Positions 10,781 through 23,119 are shown, counted from the stretch's first letter. The stretch is DNA of 64,000 bases from Cellulomonas avistercoris (GCF_014836445.1 NZ_JACSQV010000001.1:53459-117458), one strand, 5' to 3'. The notes: a model not told the origin generated them from the sequence alone. Numbers and translations: made by a program.

Positions 10781-11787
10781 GGCCGAGCCGTCCGGTCCGA
10801 GGGCGGCGCGGTCGACTCCCGCCAGACGATCGTGGTGAGCGGGGCCAGGCCCCGGGGTGCCGGCGCCCCGTCCAGCGCCGCGAGGAGCTGCCGCATCGCG
10901 CGCCGTCCGGCCTCGGCGCGGTCGGTGTGGACGGTGGTGAGCGACGGTGTCAGGTAGGGCCCGACGGCGGTGTCGTCCCACCCGGTGACGCTGACGTCGC
11001 CGGGGACGGACCAGCCGCGCTCCGTGGCACCACGCATCACGCCGACGGCGACGAGGTCGTTGCTCGCGACGACGGCGAGGGGCGGGGCGTCCTGGGGGAG
11101 CGACCGGATCGCGTCGAGGCCCGCGCGGCCGGACCAGTCGCCCTCGACCACGCCCAGCGACGTCAGGCCGAGGCGCTCCACCGTCGCCAGGTACGCGCTG
11201 CGGCGTGCCACGGCGGAGGCGTAGTGGGACGGGCCCGCGACGTGGAGGAAGCGCGTGTGGCCGAGCGTGGCCAGGTGCTCGACGAACGTCACGACCGGTG
11301 AGGCGTCGACCAGCTCGCCGGCCGCGTGCATCTCGTCGTCGAACGTCTCGGACACCGCGACGGGGACGCCGGCCGGCGCGTGCTCCTCGACCGCGGGCAG
11401 GAGGGGGGTGAAGGACAGGACCCCCTCGAACTGACCGGACCGCGCGAGCTCGAGGACGCGCTCGCTGCGGGTCTCGACGCTGCCGTCGACGTGGAGCACG
11501 TCCATGACGTAGCCCGCCGCCTGCGCCGCGGCGGAGGCGCCCGCGAGCATGGCGGCGGGGTCGTAGGCCGGCAGGCCCATGACGGCCGCCACGCGGCCGG
11601 TGCGGCGCATGCGCATCGCGCGGGCGGCGAGGTTCGGCTGGTAGTGCAGCTGCTCGGCGGCCTGCAGGACGCGCTCGCGCGTCGCGGGGGAGATCGACCC
11701 CTTGCCCGCGAGCACGTAGGACACGGTCGACTGCGCCACGCCCGCCAGGCGTGCGACGTCGCGGCTGGTGGCGCGCGGTGCGTCCAT
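10777..11787 (-). CDS. LacI family transcriptional regulator
   Basis: The 336-residue repressor has an N-terminal helix-turn-helix and hinge (TSRDVARLAGVAQSTVSYVL, then YQPNLAARAMR) and a periplasmic-binding-protein-like effector domain with the dimer and ligand segment TGWDDTAVGPYLTPSLTTV. It is expected to bind a sugar or sugar-like effector. The start is supported by GGAGGA 6 nt upstream. It diverges from two oxidoreductase genes, and two identical 12-bp palindromes in the 147-bp intergenic region are its probable operators. It therefore likely controls both directions and itself. Confidence 0.95.
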   Translation of the reverse strand: MDAPRATSRDVARLAGVAQSTVSYVLAGKGSISPATRERVLQAAEQLHYQPNLAARAMRMRRTGRVAAVMGLPAYDPAAMLAGASAAAQAAGYVMDVLHVDGSVETRSERVLELARSGQFEGVLSFTPLLPAVEEHAPAGVPVAVSETFDDEMHAAGELVDASPVVTFVEHLATLGHTRFLHVAGPSHYASAVARRSAYLATVERLGLTSLGVVEGDWSGRAGLDAIRSLPQDAPPLAVVASNDLVAVGVMRGATERGWSVPGDVSVTGWDDTAVGPYLTPSLTTVHTDRAEAGRRAMRQLLAALDGAPAPRGLAPLTTIVWRESTAPPSDRTARP

Positions 11788-11887
11788 GTCGATCCTCCGG
11801 TGCGGGTGGGGTCGGGACGGCCGGGGCGGCCCGGGCGGCTCCACGGTGTCACGGTTTGACGAACGTCCCCGTGCCCCGCATCCTATC

Positions 11888-11917
11888 GTGATACGTATCA
11901 CCGCTGATACGTATCAC
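11888..11917. promoter_or_regulatory. Two tandem LacI-type operators
   Basis: TGATACGTATCA occurs twice as a perfect palindrome (11889-11900 and 11905-11916) with 16 bp centre to centre. The second ends 18 bp before the start of the first oxidoreductase gene, so a bound repressor would block its promoter or Shine-Dalgarno region. The CG at the centre is characteristic of LacI-family half-site junctions. Confidence 0.75.
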
Positions 11918-11934
11918 GAAGAGGAGCTCGGACC

Positions 11935-13149
11935 ATGCTCAACATCGCGGTCGTCGGGACCGGCGGCATCGCTGCGGCACACCTCGCGGGGTACGCGGCG
12001 TTCCCCGAGCAGTGCCGCGTCGTCGCGCTGCACGACGTGGTGGCCTCCCGGGCCCACGACACGAAGGCCACCTCCGGGCTCGACGACGCCGACGTCGTCG
12101 GCTACGAGGAGCTCCTGGCCCGCGAGGACGTCGACCTCGTGAGCGTCTGCACGCCGCCGTCGTCGCACCGGTACCTCACGGTGGACCTGCTGCGCTCGGG
12201 CAAGAACGTCCTCGTCGAGAAGCCGATGGCACCCTCGGTCGCCGACTGCGACGAGATGCTCGCGGCCGCGCGCGAGGCCGGGAAGCTGCTCAGCGTCGTC
12301 GCGCAGAACCGGTTCCGCAACGACCTGGCGGCGGTCAAGGAGACGATCGACTCGGGGCTCCTCGGACCGGTGTCGCACGCCCGCGTCGACTCGGCGTGGT
12401 GGCGCGGCACGCCGTACTACGACCTGGACTGGCGGGGCACGTGGCAGTCCGAGGGTGGCGGCCCCACGCTCAACCACGCGATCCACCACATCGACCTCCT
12501 GCTGTGGATGCTCGGCCGGCCCGAGCGCGTCACGGCGGTCATGACGAACGCCTGGCACGACAACTCCGAGGTCGAGGACCTCTCCGTCGCGCTGCTCGAG
12601 TGGGAGCGGACGATCGCGACGCTGACGGCGTCCGTCGTCCACCACGGCGAGCAGCAGGCCTTCGCGGTCCAGGGCCGCGACGCCGCCGTCGCGCAACCGT
12701 GGTCGGTGGCGGCCGAGTCCGCCCAGCCCAACGGCTTCCCGGCGCGCGGCGGCAACGCCGAGCTGGTCGCCGCCATCGAGCGGCTCGCCGCCGACCGTGT
12801 CCCGCTCGTCCACGAGGGGCACACCGGCCAGCTCGGTGACGTGGTGGCCGCGATCGTCGCCGGCCGTGCGCCGGCGATCACGGGCGAGGACGGGCGCCGC
12901 ACGGTCGAGGTGGTCACGGCCGTCTACCAGGCCGCGATCGAGCGTCGGCCCGTGGACCTGCCGCTCGATCCCGCGTCGCCCTGGTACACCGGCGAGGCGC
13001 TGCTGGCGCGCGCACCGCGCTACCACGAGAAGACCGGGGCGGTGGCGTCGCAGGAGGGCGTGGTCTCCCTCGGCGGCTCGCCCGCCCCGCACGCCCCGCA
13101 CGCCCCGCACACCCCGCACGCCACGACGTCCGAGGAGCACACCCGATGA
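11935..13149 (+). CDS. Gfo/Idh/MocA family oxidoreductase, first of pair
   Basis: The 404-residue NAD(P)-dependent dehydrogenase of sugars or inositol-like compounds has the N-terminal Rossmann loop VVGTGGIAAAHLAGY and the family motif VEKPMAPS (residues about 94-101). A C-terminal alpha/beta substrate domain carries the GGPTLNHAIHHIDLLLW segment with likely catalytic histidines. GAGGAG lies about 8 nt before the ATG. The C-terminus ends in a PHA/PHT repeat encoded by a 9-bp minisatellite, probably unstructured. It overlaps the next oxidoreductase by 4 nt, and both lie behind the twin LacI operators. The substrate is unknown. Confidence 0.93.
   Translation: MLNIAVVGTGGIAAAHLAGYAAFPEQCRVVALHDVVASRAHDTKATSGLDDADVVGYEELLAREDVDLVSVCTPPSSHRYLTVDLLRSGKNVLVEKPMAPSVADCDEMLAAAREAGKLLSVVAQNRFRNDLAAVKETIDSGLLGPVSHARVDSAWWRGTPYYDLDWRGTWQSEGGGPTLNHAIHHIDLLLWMLGRPERVTAVMTNAWHDNSEVEDLSVALLEWERTIATLTASVVHHGEQQAFAVQGRDAAVAQPWSVAAESAQPNGFPARGGNAELVAAIERLAADRVPLVHEGHTGQLGDVVAAIVAGRAPAITGEDGRRTVEVVTAVYQAAIERRPVDLPLDPASPWYTGEALLARAPRYHEKTGAVASQEGVVSLGGSPAPHAPHAPHTPHATTSEEHTR
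13085..13120 (+). repeat. 9-bp minisatellite in the 3' end of the first oxidoreductase gene
   Basis: Four tandem copies of CCCCGCACG (the third ends in A) encode a Pro-His-Ala/Thr repeat in the protein tail. The copy number is likely to vary between strains. Confidence 0.8.
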
Positions 13150-14228
13150 GCAGGACCGACGGCTCGACCTACGCCCCCGACCCCGTCCCCGCACCCGTCG
13201 TGGGCCCGGGGGAGTTCACCATCGCCGCGATCGGCCTGGACCACGGCCACATCCACGGCCAGGTCGGCGGCCTGGTCGGTGCGGGCGCCGAGCTGGCCTG
13301 GGTCTACGACCCGGACCCGCGCAAGAGCGAGGCGTTCGCCGCGCGCCACCCCGGCGTCAGGATCGCGCGCAGCGAGGCCGAGGTGCTCGACGACCCTGCC
13401 GTGCACCTCGTCGCCGGCGCCGCCGTCACCTCCGAGCGCTGCGCCCTGGGCATCCGCGTCATGGAGGCGGGCAAGGACTACTTCACCGACAAGGCGCCCC
13501 TGACCACGCTCGAGCAGCTCGCCGCCGCGAAGGACGCCGTCGCCCGCACGGGGCGCAAGTACGCGGTGTACTACTCGGAGCGGCTGCACGTGGAGACGGC
13601 CGTGTTCGCGTCGCAGCTGATCGCGCAGGGCGCGATCGGGCGCGTGCTGCAGGTCATCGGCACGGGCCCGCACCGGCTCGGCTCGGGACGCCCGGACTGG
13701 TTCTTCGACAAGGAGCGGTACGGCGGCATCCTGTGCGACATCGGCTCGCACCAGATCGAGCAGATCCTGCACTACACGGGGGCGTCCGACGGCGAGGTCG
13801 TGCGGTCGCAGGTCGCGAACTACCACCACCCCGAGCACCCGGAGCTCGACGACTTCGGCGACGCGATGCTCGTCATGGACAACGGCGCCACCGGCTACTT
13901 CCGCTGCGACTGGTTCACCCCCGACGGCCTGCAGACCTGGGGTGACGGCCGGTCGATCATCCTGGGCACCGAGGGGTTCATCGAGCAGCGCAAGTACATG
14001 CAGCTCGGCGAACCGCGGTCCACGGGCGGCCACCTCTACCTCGCCAACGGCGAGCAGGAGACCGCCTTCCACCTCACGGGCGAGGTGGGCTACCCGTACT
14101 TCGGCGAGCTGGTCCTCGACTGCCTGAACCGGACCGAGAACGCCATGACCCAGGAGCACGCGTTCAAGGCCGCCGAGCTGTCGGTGAAGGCGCAGCTCCA
14201 TGCGGTCGACCTCACCGGCCGCGGCTGA
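13146..14228 (+). CDS. Gfo/Idh/MocA family oxidoreductase, second of pair
   Basis: The 360-residue protein has a Rossmann domain starting at about residue 22 (FTIAAIGLDHGHIHGQVGG). In place of the usual EKP motif it has TDKAPLTTLEQL. The C-terminal domain contains YGGILCDIGSHQIEQILHY with the conserved D and H residues. The N-terminal loop is not a canonical GxGxxG, and the His-rich GLDHGHIHG stretch is typical of a subfamily acting on modified sugars. It starts within the last codons of the first oxidoreductase (ATGA), so the two probably act in successive steps of one pathway controlled by the LacI regulator. Confidence 0.9.
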   Translation: MSRTDGSTYAPDPVPAPVVGPGEFTIAAIGLDHGHIHGQVGGLVGAGAELAWVYDPDPRKSEAFAARHPGVRIARSEAEVLDDPAVHLVAGAAVTSERCALGIRVMEAGKDYFTDKAPLTTLEQLAAAKDAVARTGRKYAVYYSERLHVETAVFASQLIAQGAIGRVLQVIGTGPHRLGSGRPDWFFDKERYGGILCDIGSHQIEQILHYTGASDGEVVRSQVANYHHPEHPELDDFGDAMLVMDNGATGYFRCDWFTPDGLQTWGDGRSIILGTEGFIEQRKYMQLGEPRSTGGHLYLANGEQETAFHLTGEVGYPYFGELVLDCLNRTENAMTQEHAFKAAELSVKAQLHAVDLTGRG

Positions 14229-14280
14229 GGTCGGCGTCGGCGCCGCACGGTGGCGCGCGCGGCGGGGGCCGGACGTCCCG

Positions 14281-14957
14281 TCAGGGGACGACGGTGCGCG
14301 AGCGGTCCCACGGGACCGACCAGCCCGCGGCGTCGAGCACGCCCGCGAGCACGAGCGCCGTGAACCCCCACACGACGACACCGCCGTCGAGCTCGAAGGC
14401 GGGCGTGCGCACCCGGCCGCGACCCGCGGCGTGCACGACGACACCGCGGCGTGCGGGGTCGACGAGGTCGGCCACGGGCGCCCGGAAGACGTCGACCGCC
14501 TCGCGGTGGTCCACCGCGACGACCCGGGACGGCACGGACCACCAGGCCAGGACGGGCGTGACGAGGTTGTCGCTGACCGGCACCGGGACGTCGGCGAGCG
14601 TGCCGAGCACGTCGACGCCGGACGGGTCGAGCCCGGTCTCCTCGACCGCCTCGCGCAGCGCCGCGCCGACCGGCCCGTCGTCCTGCGGGTCGATGCCGCC
14701 GCCGGGGAAGGCGACCTGCCCCGGGTGGTGGGACAGGGTCGCGGCCCGCCGGTGCAGCAGCACGTCGAGCTCGGCCGGCACGGGCAGCACGTCCCCGTGC
14801 GCGGGAAGCGCGTCCAGCACGCCGAAGAGCACGAGCACCGCCGAGCGCCGTGCCGGTGGCGCGCCGTCGCCACGCCCGGTCGGGACGCCCGGCCACGTGA
14901 CGCCCTCGCGGGCCACGCGGACCAGGTCGGCGCGCGCGTCCTCGACGGCCCGGGGCG

Positions 14958-14961
<4 letters not shown>
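14281..14961 (-). CDS. Nudix hydrolase, CoA pyrophosphatase-like
   Basis: The 226-residue protein carries the Nudix region VAFPGGGIDPQDDG followed by REAVEETGL, with the CoAse-type upstream signature LHRRAATLSHHPGQVAFPGG. This predicts hydrolysis of CoA or another nucleotide diphosphate derivative. The first Glu of the Nudix box is replaced by Asp, as is common in the CoAse group. The GTG start overlaps the stop of the glutamine amidotransferase gene by 4 nt, so it is the third gene of the guaB1 operon. It converges with the second oxidoreductase gene across 52 bp. Confidence 0.9.
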
Positions 14962-17209
<2,248 letters not shown>

Positions 17210-17211
17210 TC

Positions 17212-17820
17212 ATGCTGGTCGCGCTCACCGGGATCGGCCTGTCGGCCGCGGCAGGCCTCAACGCGTACATCCCCTTCCTGCTGGTCGCGCTGCTCGCGCG
17301 CTTCACGGACCTCGTCGCGCTGCCGTCCGGGCTGGCGTGGATGGAGAGCTGGTGGGCCATCGGGATCGGCGCGGTCCTGCTGCTGGCCGACGTCGTGCTC
17401 GACAAGGTCCCGGCGGTCGACACGGTCAACGACGCGGTCCAGACCTTCATCCGGCCCGCGACCGGGGGCATCGTCTTCGCCGCGACGTCCGCGGCGGAGC
17501 AGCTCGAGGCGTCCTCGTGGTTCCAGGAGAACCCGTGGCTGCCGATCGCGGCGGGCGTCGCGGTCGCCGGGCTCGTGCACGCCGGCAAGGCCGCGGCGCG
17601 GCCCGTCGTGAACGCGGGCACGGGCGGGCTCGGCGCACCGGTCGTCTCGACGATCGAGGACGGCGCGTCGATCGGCCTGAGCCTCATCGCGGTCTTCCTG
17701 CCGGTGCTCGTCCTTCTCGTCGTGGTGCTGGCGGTCTGGGCGCTGGTCGTGGCCCGGCGACGGTGGCGCAGGCGCCGTCCGCCGCGGACGCGGCAGGACG
17801 GACCGCTGGTCGGGACCTAG
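17212..17820 (+). CDS. DUF4126 family membrane protein
   Basis: The 202-residue protein starts with [20 protein letters not shown], the signature of DUF4126, followed by a second hydrophobic helix around residues 48-65. A Gly/Ala-rich amphipathic middle section is followed by a long C-terminal transmembrane helix (residues about 160-183, [20 protein letters not shown]) and a strongly basic tail. The function of the family is unknown. The gene is probably leaderless and ends in the TAG that is also the start of the dxs -10 element. Confidence 0.85.
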   Translation: MLVALTGIGLSAAAGLNAYIPFLLVALLARFTDLVALPSGLAWMESWWAIGIGAVLLLADVVLDKVPAVDTVNDAVQTFIRPATGGIVFAATSAAEQLEASSWFQENPWLPIAAGVAVAGLVHAGKAAARPVVNAGTGGLGAPVVSTIEDGASIGLSLIAVFLPVLVLLVVVLAVWALVVARRRWRRRRPPRTRQDGPLVGT

Positions 17821-17823
17821 AGT
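17818..17823 (+). promoter_or_regulatory. -10 element of dxs
   Basis: TAGAGT overlaps the stop codon of the DUF4126 gene and lies 55 nt before the dxs GTG. Confidence 0.4.
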
Positions 17824-17878
17824 GGGATGTCCGCAATCCGCCGGACCGCCACCGGACCGGCACGACAGGGAGGCCCAC

Positions 17879-19753
17879 GTGGGGCTGCTCGACCGCATCT
17901 CTTCGCCGCAGGACGTGCGCCGGCTCTCGACGCGCCAGGTCGGCGAGCTCGCGAGCGAGATCCGCGCGTTCCTCGTCGACCAGGTCTCGCGGACCGGGGG
18001 TCACCTCGGTCCGAACCTCGGCGTCGTCGAGCTGTCCATCGCGCTGCACCGCGTGTTCGACTCCCCGCGCGACACGATCGTGTTCGACACCGGTCACCAG
18101 GCGTACGTGCACAAGATGCTGACGGGGCGCCAGGACTTCTCCGCGCTGCGACGCCGCGGCGGGATGTCGGGCTACCCGAGCCGCGCGGAGTCCGAGCACG
18201 ACGTGGTCGAGAACTCGCACGCGTCGACGGCCCTGTCGTGGGCGGACGGCATCGCCAAGGCCCGCCAGCTGCGCGGCGAGAGCGACCGCCACACCGTCGC
18301 GGTGATCGGCGACGGCGCGCTCACCGGTGGCATGGCCTGGGAGGCGCTCAACAACATCGCCGCCGGCGTGGACCGCCGGCTCGTCGTCGTGGTCAACGAC
18401 AACGGCCGGTCCTACGCGCCGACGATCGGCGGGTTCGCCCAGCACCTCGACACGCTGCGCACGACGCAGGGCTACGAGTCGGTGCTGACCTGGGGCAAGA
18501 CGACGCTGCGCCGCTCGGGGCCGCCCGGACGGCTGGCCTACGACGCGCTGCACGGCCTGAAGAAGGGCATCAAGGACGTCGTCGCGCCGCAGGGCATGTT
18601 CGAGGACCTGGGGCTGAAGTACATCGGCCCGGTCGACGGGCACGACGAGCAGGCCGTCGAGCGCGCGCTGCGCCGCGCGCGGGCGTTCGGCGGGCCGGTG
18701 ATCGTGCACGTCATCACCGAGAAGGGCCGCGGGTACACCCCGGCCGAGCAGGACGTCGCGGACCGGTTCCACGCGGTCGGCAAGATCCACCCCGAGACGG
18801 GTCTGCCGCTCGCGCCCTCGCGGTTCGGCTGGACCAGCGTCTTCGCCGACGAGATCGTGCGCATCGGTCGCCGCCGCCCGGACGTCGTCGCGATCACCGC
18901 GGCGATGCTGCAGCCCGTGGGCCTGGCACCGTTCGCCGCCGAGTTCCCCGAGCGCGTGTTCGACGTCGGCATCGCCGAGCAGCACGCCGCGACCTCCGCC
19001 GCGGGCATGGCGTTCGCCGGGCTGCACCCCGTCCTCGCCGTGTACGCGACGTTCCTCAACCGCGCCTTCGACCAGGTCCTCATGGACGTCGCGCTGCACC
19101 GCGCGGGCGTCACGTTCGTCCTCGACCGGGCCGGCATCACGGGTGACGACGGTGCGAGCCACAACGGCATGTGGGACCTCGCGATGCTGTCGATCGTGCC
19201 CGGCCTGCGGCTGGCGGCACCCCGTGACGAGCCGACGCTGCGCGCGGCGCTGCGGCAGGCGGTCGACGTCGACGACGCACCCACGGTCGTGCGCTACCCC
19301 AAGGGCACGATGGGGGACCCGGTGCCCGCCCTGGAGGACGTGGACGGCGTCGACGTCCTCGCACGCCACCCCGGTGGGAGCACGCGCGTGCTCGTCGTCG
19401 GCATCGGCTCCATGGTCGGCACAGCGCTCGCGGTCGGCGAGCTGCTCGCGGCGCACGGGATCGCGGTGACGGTCGTCGACCCGCGCTGGGCGCTGCCGGT
19501 CCCGGCGTCGCTCGTCAAGATGGCCGGGGAGCACGACCACGTCGTCACCCTCGAGGACGGGCTGGTCGACGGCGGCATCGGCGCGCTCCTGGGGCAGCGG
19601 GCCCGTGAGGCGGACGTGCGCACGCCGGTGCAGTCGTTCGGCGTGCCGGCGGTCTTCCTGCAGCACGCGTCGCGCGACGAGATCGTCGACGAGCTGCGCC
19701 TCGGCCCGCACGACGTCGCGGGCGACGTGCTGGCGGCGCTGCACGCGCGCTGA
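17879..19753 (+). CDS. dxs: 1-deoxy-D-xylulose-5-phosphate synthase
   Basis: The 624-residue TPP enzyme condenses pyruvate and glyceraldehyde 3-phosphate in the first step of the non-mevalonate isoprenoid pathway. Seen motifs: [16 protein letters not shown], the TPP/Mg site [27 protein letters not shown], the catalytic Glu region [16 protein letters not shown], and [20 protein letters not shown] (first part only needed). The C-terminal transketolase-C domain covers about residues 495-615. The GTG start is supported by AGGGAGG 7 nt upstream. It has its own promoter and a weakly structured 131-bp gap before pflB. Confidence 0.97.
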   Translation: MGLLDRISSPQDVRRLSTRQVGELASEIRAFLVDQVSRTGGHLGPNLGVVELSIALHRVFDSPRDTIVFDTGHQAYVHKMLTGRQDFSALRRRGGMSGYPSRAESEHDVVENSHASTALSWADGIAKARQLRGESDRHTVAVIGDGALTGGMAWEALNNIAAGVDRRLVVVVNDNGRSYAPTIGGFAQHLDTLRTTQGYESVLTWGKTTLRRSGPPGRLAYDALHGLKKGIKDVVAPQGMFEDLGLKYIGPVDGHDEQAVERALRRARAFGGPVIVHVITEKGRGYTPAEQDVADRFHAVGKIHPETGLPLAPSRFGWTSVFADEIVRIGRRRPDVVAITAAMLQPVGLAPFAAEFPERVFDVGIAEQHAATSAAGMAFAGLHPVLAVYATFLNRAFDQVLMDVALHRAGVTFVLDRAGITGDDGASHNGMWDLAMLSIVPGLRLAAPRDEPTLRAALRQAVDVDDAPTVVRYPKGTMGDPVPALEDVDGVDVLARHPGGSTRVLVVGIGSMVGTALAVGELLAAHGIAVTVVDPRWALPVPASLVKMAGEHDHVVTLEDGLVDGGIGALLGQRAREADVRTPVQSFGVPAVFLQHASRDEIVDELRLGPHDVAGDVLAALHAR

Positions 19754-19844
19754 CGCCCGGCCCGACGACGGGTGTGTGCTCGGCGTCACGGGCGGTGCGA
19801 CCGCGCGGGGACGGAGGTCCCAAGACATCCCATCATTTGGTCCG

Positions 19845-19850
19845 TAGCGT
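19845..19850 (+). promoter_or_regulatory. -10 element of pflB
   Basis: TAGCGT lies 34 nt before the pflB ATG. The 20 bp ahead of it (around CATCATTTGGTCC) are unusually AT-rich and could hold a regulator site; no Rex or FNR consensus is visible. Confidence 0.4.
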
Positions 19851-19884
19851 CGGAGACATCGACCCGGACCCCAGGGAGACCCAG

Positions 19885-22155
19885 ATGTCCATCACCGCCG
19901 TACCCAGCGACCGCAGCGACATTGCCGTACCCGCGGCCTGGGAGGGATTCGTCACCGGGCCGTGGACCGACCAGGTCGACGTCCGCGACTTCATCCAGCG
20001 CAACTACACGCCCTACGAGGGCGACGCCGGCTTCCTCGCCGGACCCACCGCCCGCACCACGGGCATCTGGGCCAAGCTCTCGGAGATGTTCCCCGCCGAG
20101 CGCGAGAAGGGCGTCTACGACGTCGACGCGACGAAGCCGTCGACCATCACGTCGCACGCCCCCGGCTACATCGACGAGACCAACGAGGTCATCGTCGGCC
20201 TGCAGACCGACGCCCCGCTCAAGCGCGCGATCATGCCCAACGGCGGCTGGCGGATGGTGCAGACGTCGCTCGAGACCTACGGGTACGAGGCGCCGCAGGA
20301 GATCATCGACATCTACACGAAGTACCGCAAGACCCACAACGACGGGGTCTTCGACGTGTACCCGCCGAACGTGCGCGCCGCGCGCTCGTCGCACATCATC
20401 ACCGGCCTGCCCGACGCCTACGGCCGCGGTCGGATCATCGGCGACTACCGCCGCGTCGCGCTGTACGGCGTCGACCAGCTCATCGCCGCCAAGAAGCTCG
20501 AGAAGGCGTCGCTCGACATGGAGCGGTCCGTCGAGGACGTCATCCGTGACCGCGAGGAGCTCTCCGAGCAGATCCGCGCGCTGGGCGAGCTCAAGGCCAT
20601 GGCCGCCTCCTACGGCTACGACATCTCCCAGCCCGCGACGAACGCCCGCGAGGCCGTGCAGTGGCTGTACTTCGGGTACCTGGCCGCCGTGAAGGAGCAG
20701 AACGGCGCCGCGATGTCCCTGGGCCGCACGTCGACGTTCCTCGACGTGTACCTGCAGCGCGACATCGAGGCCGGCGTCCTCACCGAGGAGCAGGCGCAGG
20801 AGATCATCGACGACTTCGTCATCAAGCTGCGCATCGTGCGGTTCCTGCGCACGCCGGAGTACGACCAGCTGTTCTCCGGCGACCCCACGTGGGTGACCGA
20901 GTCGATCGGCGGCATCGGCGAGGACGGGCGCCCGCTCGTCACGCGCACGTCGTTCCGCTTCCTGCAGACCCTGTACAACCTGGGACCCGCGCCCGAGCCG
21001 AACATGACCGTGTTCTGGAGCGAGCGGCTGCCCGAGGGGTTCAAGCGGTTCTGCGCGCAGGTGTCCATCGACACCTCCGCCGTGCAGTACGAGTCGGACG
21101 AGCTCATCCGCGCCTCGTGGGGCGACGACGCGGCGATCGCGTGCTGCGTGTCCCCGATGCGGGTCGGCAAGCAGATGCAGTTCTTCGGTGCGCGGGTCAA
21201 CATCGCCAAGGCGCTGCTGTACGCGATCAACGGGGGACGCGACGAGATCACGGGCAAGCAGGTGGCGCCCGTCAGCGCACCCGTCGAGGGTGACGTGCTC
21301 GACTACGACGACGTGCTCGCCAAGTTCGACCGGACGCTGGACTGGCTGGCCGAGACGTACGTGGACGCGCTGAACTGCGTGCACTACATGCACGACAAGT
21401 ACGCCTACGAGCGCATCGAGATGGCCCTGCACGACCGCACGGTCCTGCGGACCCTCGCGTGCGGCATCGCCGGGCTGTCGGTCGTCGCGGACTCGCTGTC
21501 GGCGATGAAGTACGCGAAGGTGACGCCGCTGCGGACCGCGGACGGCCTCATCACCGAGTACGCGGTCGAGGGCGACTTCCCGACGTACGGCAACGACGAC
21601 GACCGTGCCGACGACATCGCCGTGTGGCTCGTGCGCCGCTTCATGGAGAAGATCCGCGCGGTGCCGACGTACCGCAACGCGCTGCACACGCAGTCGGTGC
21701 TGACGATCACGTCGAACGTCGTGTACGGCAAGAACACCGGGTCGACGCCGGACGGGCGCAAGCTGGGCGAGCCCTTCGCCCCGGGTGCCAACCCGATGAA
21801 CGGCCGGGACACCCACGGCATGCTCGCCTCCGCGCTGTCGGTCGCGAAGCTGCCGTACTCGGAGGCGCAGGACGGCATCTCGCTCACGTCGACGATCGTG
21901 CCCTCCGGGCTCGGCCGCACGCCGGACGAGCAGGTGACCAACCTGGTCGGCCTGCTGGACGCGTACGTCCTGTCGGCCGGCTACCACATGAACATCAACG
22001 TGCTGAACCGCGAGACTCTCCTGGACGCCATGGAGCACCCGGAGAACTACCCGCAGCTGACGATCCGCGTCTCGGGCTACGCCGTGAACTTCGTGCGGCT
22101 CACGCGCGAGCAGCAGCTCGACGTGCTGTCCCGCACCTTCCACGGCGGGGTCTGA
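19885..22155 (+). CDS. pflB: Formate C-acetyltransferase (pyruvate formate-lyase)
   Basis: The 756-residue glycyl-radical enzyme cleaves pyruvate with CoA into acetyl-CoA and formate under anoxia. The adjacent active-site cysteines are in [14 protein letters not shown] (residues about 418-419), and the radical glycine is in [13 protein letters not shown] near the C-terminus. The length is close to the 760 residues of the E. coli enzyme. The start follows GGGAG 7-8 nt upstream. pflA, encoding its activase, lies 79 bp downstream beyond a strong hairpin. The pair shows that the organism can run mixed-acid fermentation. Confidence 0.97.
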   Translation: MSITAVPSDRSDIAVPAAWEGFVTGPWTDQVDVRDFIQRNYTPYEGDAGFLAGPTARTTGIWAKLSEMFPAEREKGVYDVDATKPSTITSHAPGYIDETNEVIVGLQTDAPLKRAIMPNGGWRMVQTSLETYGYEAPQEIIDIYTKYRKTHNDGVFDVYPPNVRAARSSHIITGLPDAYGRGRIIGDYRRVALYGVDQLIAAKKLEKASLDMERSVEDVIRDREELSEQIRALGELKAMAASYGYDISQPATNAREAVQWLYFGYLAAVKEQNGAAMSLGRTSTFLDVYLQRDIEAGVLTEEQAQEIIDDFVIKLRIVRFLRTPEYDQLFSGDPTWVTESIGGIGEDGRPLVTRTSFRFLQTLYNLGPAPEPNMTVFWSERLPEGFKRFCAQVSIDTSAVQYESDELIRASWGDDAAIACCVSPMRVGKQMQFFGARVNIAKALLYAINGGRDEITGKQVAPVSAPVEGDVLDYDDVLAKFDRTLDWLAETYVDALNCVHYMHDKYAYERIEMALHDRTVLRTLACGIAGLSVVADSLSAMKYAKVTPLRTADGLITEYAVEGDFPTYGNDDDRADDIAVWLVRRFMEKIRAVPTYRNALHTQSVLTITSNVVYGKNTGSTPDGRKLGEPFAPGANPMNGRDTHGMLASALSVAKLPYSEAQDGISLTSTIVPSGLGRTPDEQVTNLVGLLDAYVLSAGYHMNINVLNRETLLDAMEHPENYPQLTIRVSGYAVNFVRLTREQQLDVLSRTFHGGV

Positions 22156-22162
22156 CCCGTCC

Positions 22163-22198
22163 CCCGGCCCGGCAGTCTCCCCCCACCGCCGGGCCGGG
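22163..22198 (+). terminator. Hairpin between pflB and pflA
   Basis: An 11-bp perfect stem (CCCGGCCCGGC with GCCGGGCCGGG) and a 14-nt C-rich loop lie between the two genes. Either it terminates pflB, or more likely it lets part of transcription through, so that the catalytic activase is made in smaller amounts. Confidence 0.65.
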
Positions 22199-22234
22199 CC
22201 CCCTTCCGGCACCACCGACCTGTGCGAGGCCACG

Positions 22235-23119
22235 ATGACCATCACCACCGAGCAGGCCGGGGCGCCGGTCGTGCCGCTCGGCATGCCGCTCGTCGGCGGG
22301 TCGCACACGCGCACGCAGGGTCACGGCACCGCCGGTCTCGAGACCACCGACGCCGAGCGGGGTGAGCGCCTCGCGGCCGTCCGCGAGGGGCGGCTCGGCT
22401 CGGTGCACTCCTGGGAGCTCGTCACGGCGGTCGACGGTCCCGGCACCCGCCTGACGATCTTCCTGTCCGGGTGCCCGCTGCGGTGCCTGTACTGCCACAA
22501 CCCCGACACGATGCAGATGCGGCGCGGGACCGACGTCACCGCCGACGAGCTCCTCGTCCGCATCGCCCGCTACCGCGGGGTGTTCCGCGCGACGGGTGGC
22601 GGCGTCACCATCTCGGGCGGCGAGCCGCTCATGCAGCCGGCCTTCGTGCGTCGGCTGGTGCGCGGTGCGGCGGCCATGGACGTGCCGGTCGCGCTCGACA
22701 CGTCGGGCTTCCTCGGCGCCCAGGCGACCGACGAGATGCTCGACGACGTGTCCCTCGTCCTGCTCGACGTGAAGTCCGGCCTCCCCGAGACCTACAAGCG
22801 GGTCACCGGGCGCGAGCTGCAGCCCACGCTCGACTTCGGTCGGCGGCTGGCCGCGCGCGGCAACCGCATGTGGATCCGGTTCGTGCTCGTCCCCGGGCTC
22901 ACCGACGCGCCGGAGAACGTCCAGGCGGTCGCGGACTACGTCGCGTCCCTCGGCGAGGCCGTCGAGCGCGTCGAGGTCCTGCCCTTCCACCAGATGGGCC
23001 GCGACAAGTGGGCCGACCTGGGCATGCGCTACGAGCTCGAGGACACCGAGCCCCCGTCGCGCGAGGCCACGGAGGCCGTCCGCGACGTCTTCCGCGCCCG
23101 AGGCCTGACCACCTTCTAG
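22235..23119 (+). CDS. pflA: Pyruvate formate-lyase-activating enzyme
   Basis: The 294-residue radical-SAM protein installs the glycyl radical on PflB. The 4Fe-4S motif is GCPLRCLYCHNPDTM (CX3CX2C), and the SAM-binding GGE motif is VTISGGEPLMQPAF. It resembles E. coli PflA but has an N-terminal extension of about 45 residues. The start at 22235 is the only good one in reach, and its Shine-Dalgarno sequence is weak (GCGAGG). A later in-frame start such as the Met at residue 17 would shorten the extension. It ends just before the first copy of the REP-like repeat. Confidence 0.95.
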   Translation: MTITTEQAGAPVVPLGMPLVGGSHTRTQGHGTAGLETTDAERGERLAAVREGRLGSVHSWELVTAVDGPGTRLTIFLSGCPLRCLYCHNPDTMQMRRGTDVTADELLVRIARYRGVFRATGGGVTISGGEPLMQPAFVRRLVRGAAAMDVPVALDTSGFLGAQATDEMLDDVSLVLLDVKSGLPETYKRVTGRELQPTLDFGRRLAARGNRMWIRFVLVPGLTDAPENVQAVADYVASLGEAVERVEVLPFHQMGRDKWADLGMRYELEDTEPPSREATEAVRDVFRARGLTTF

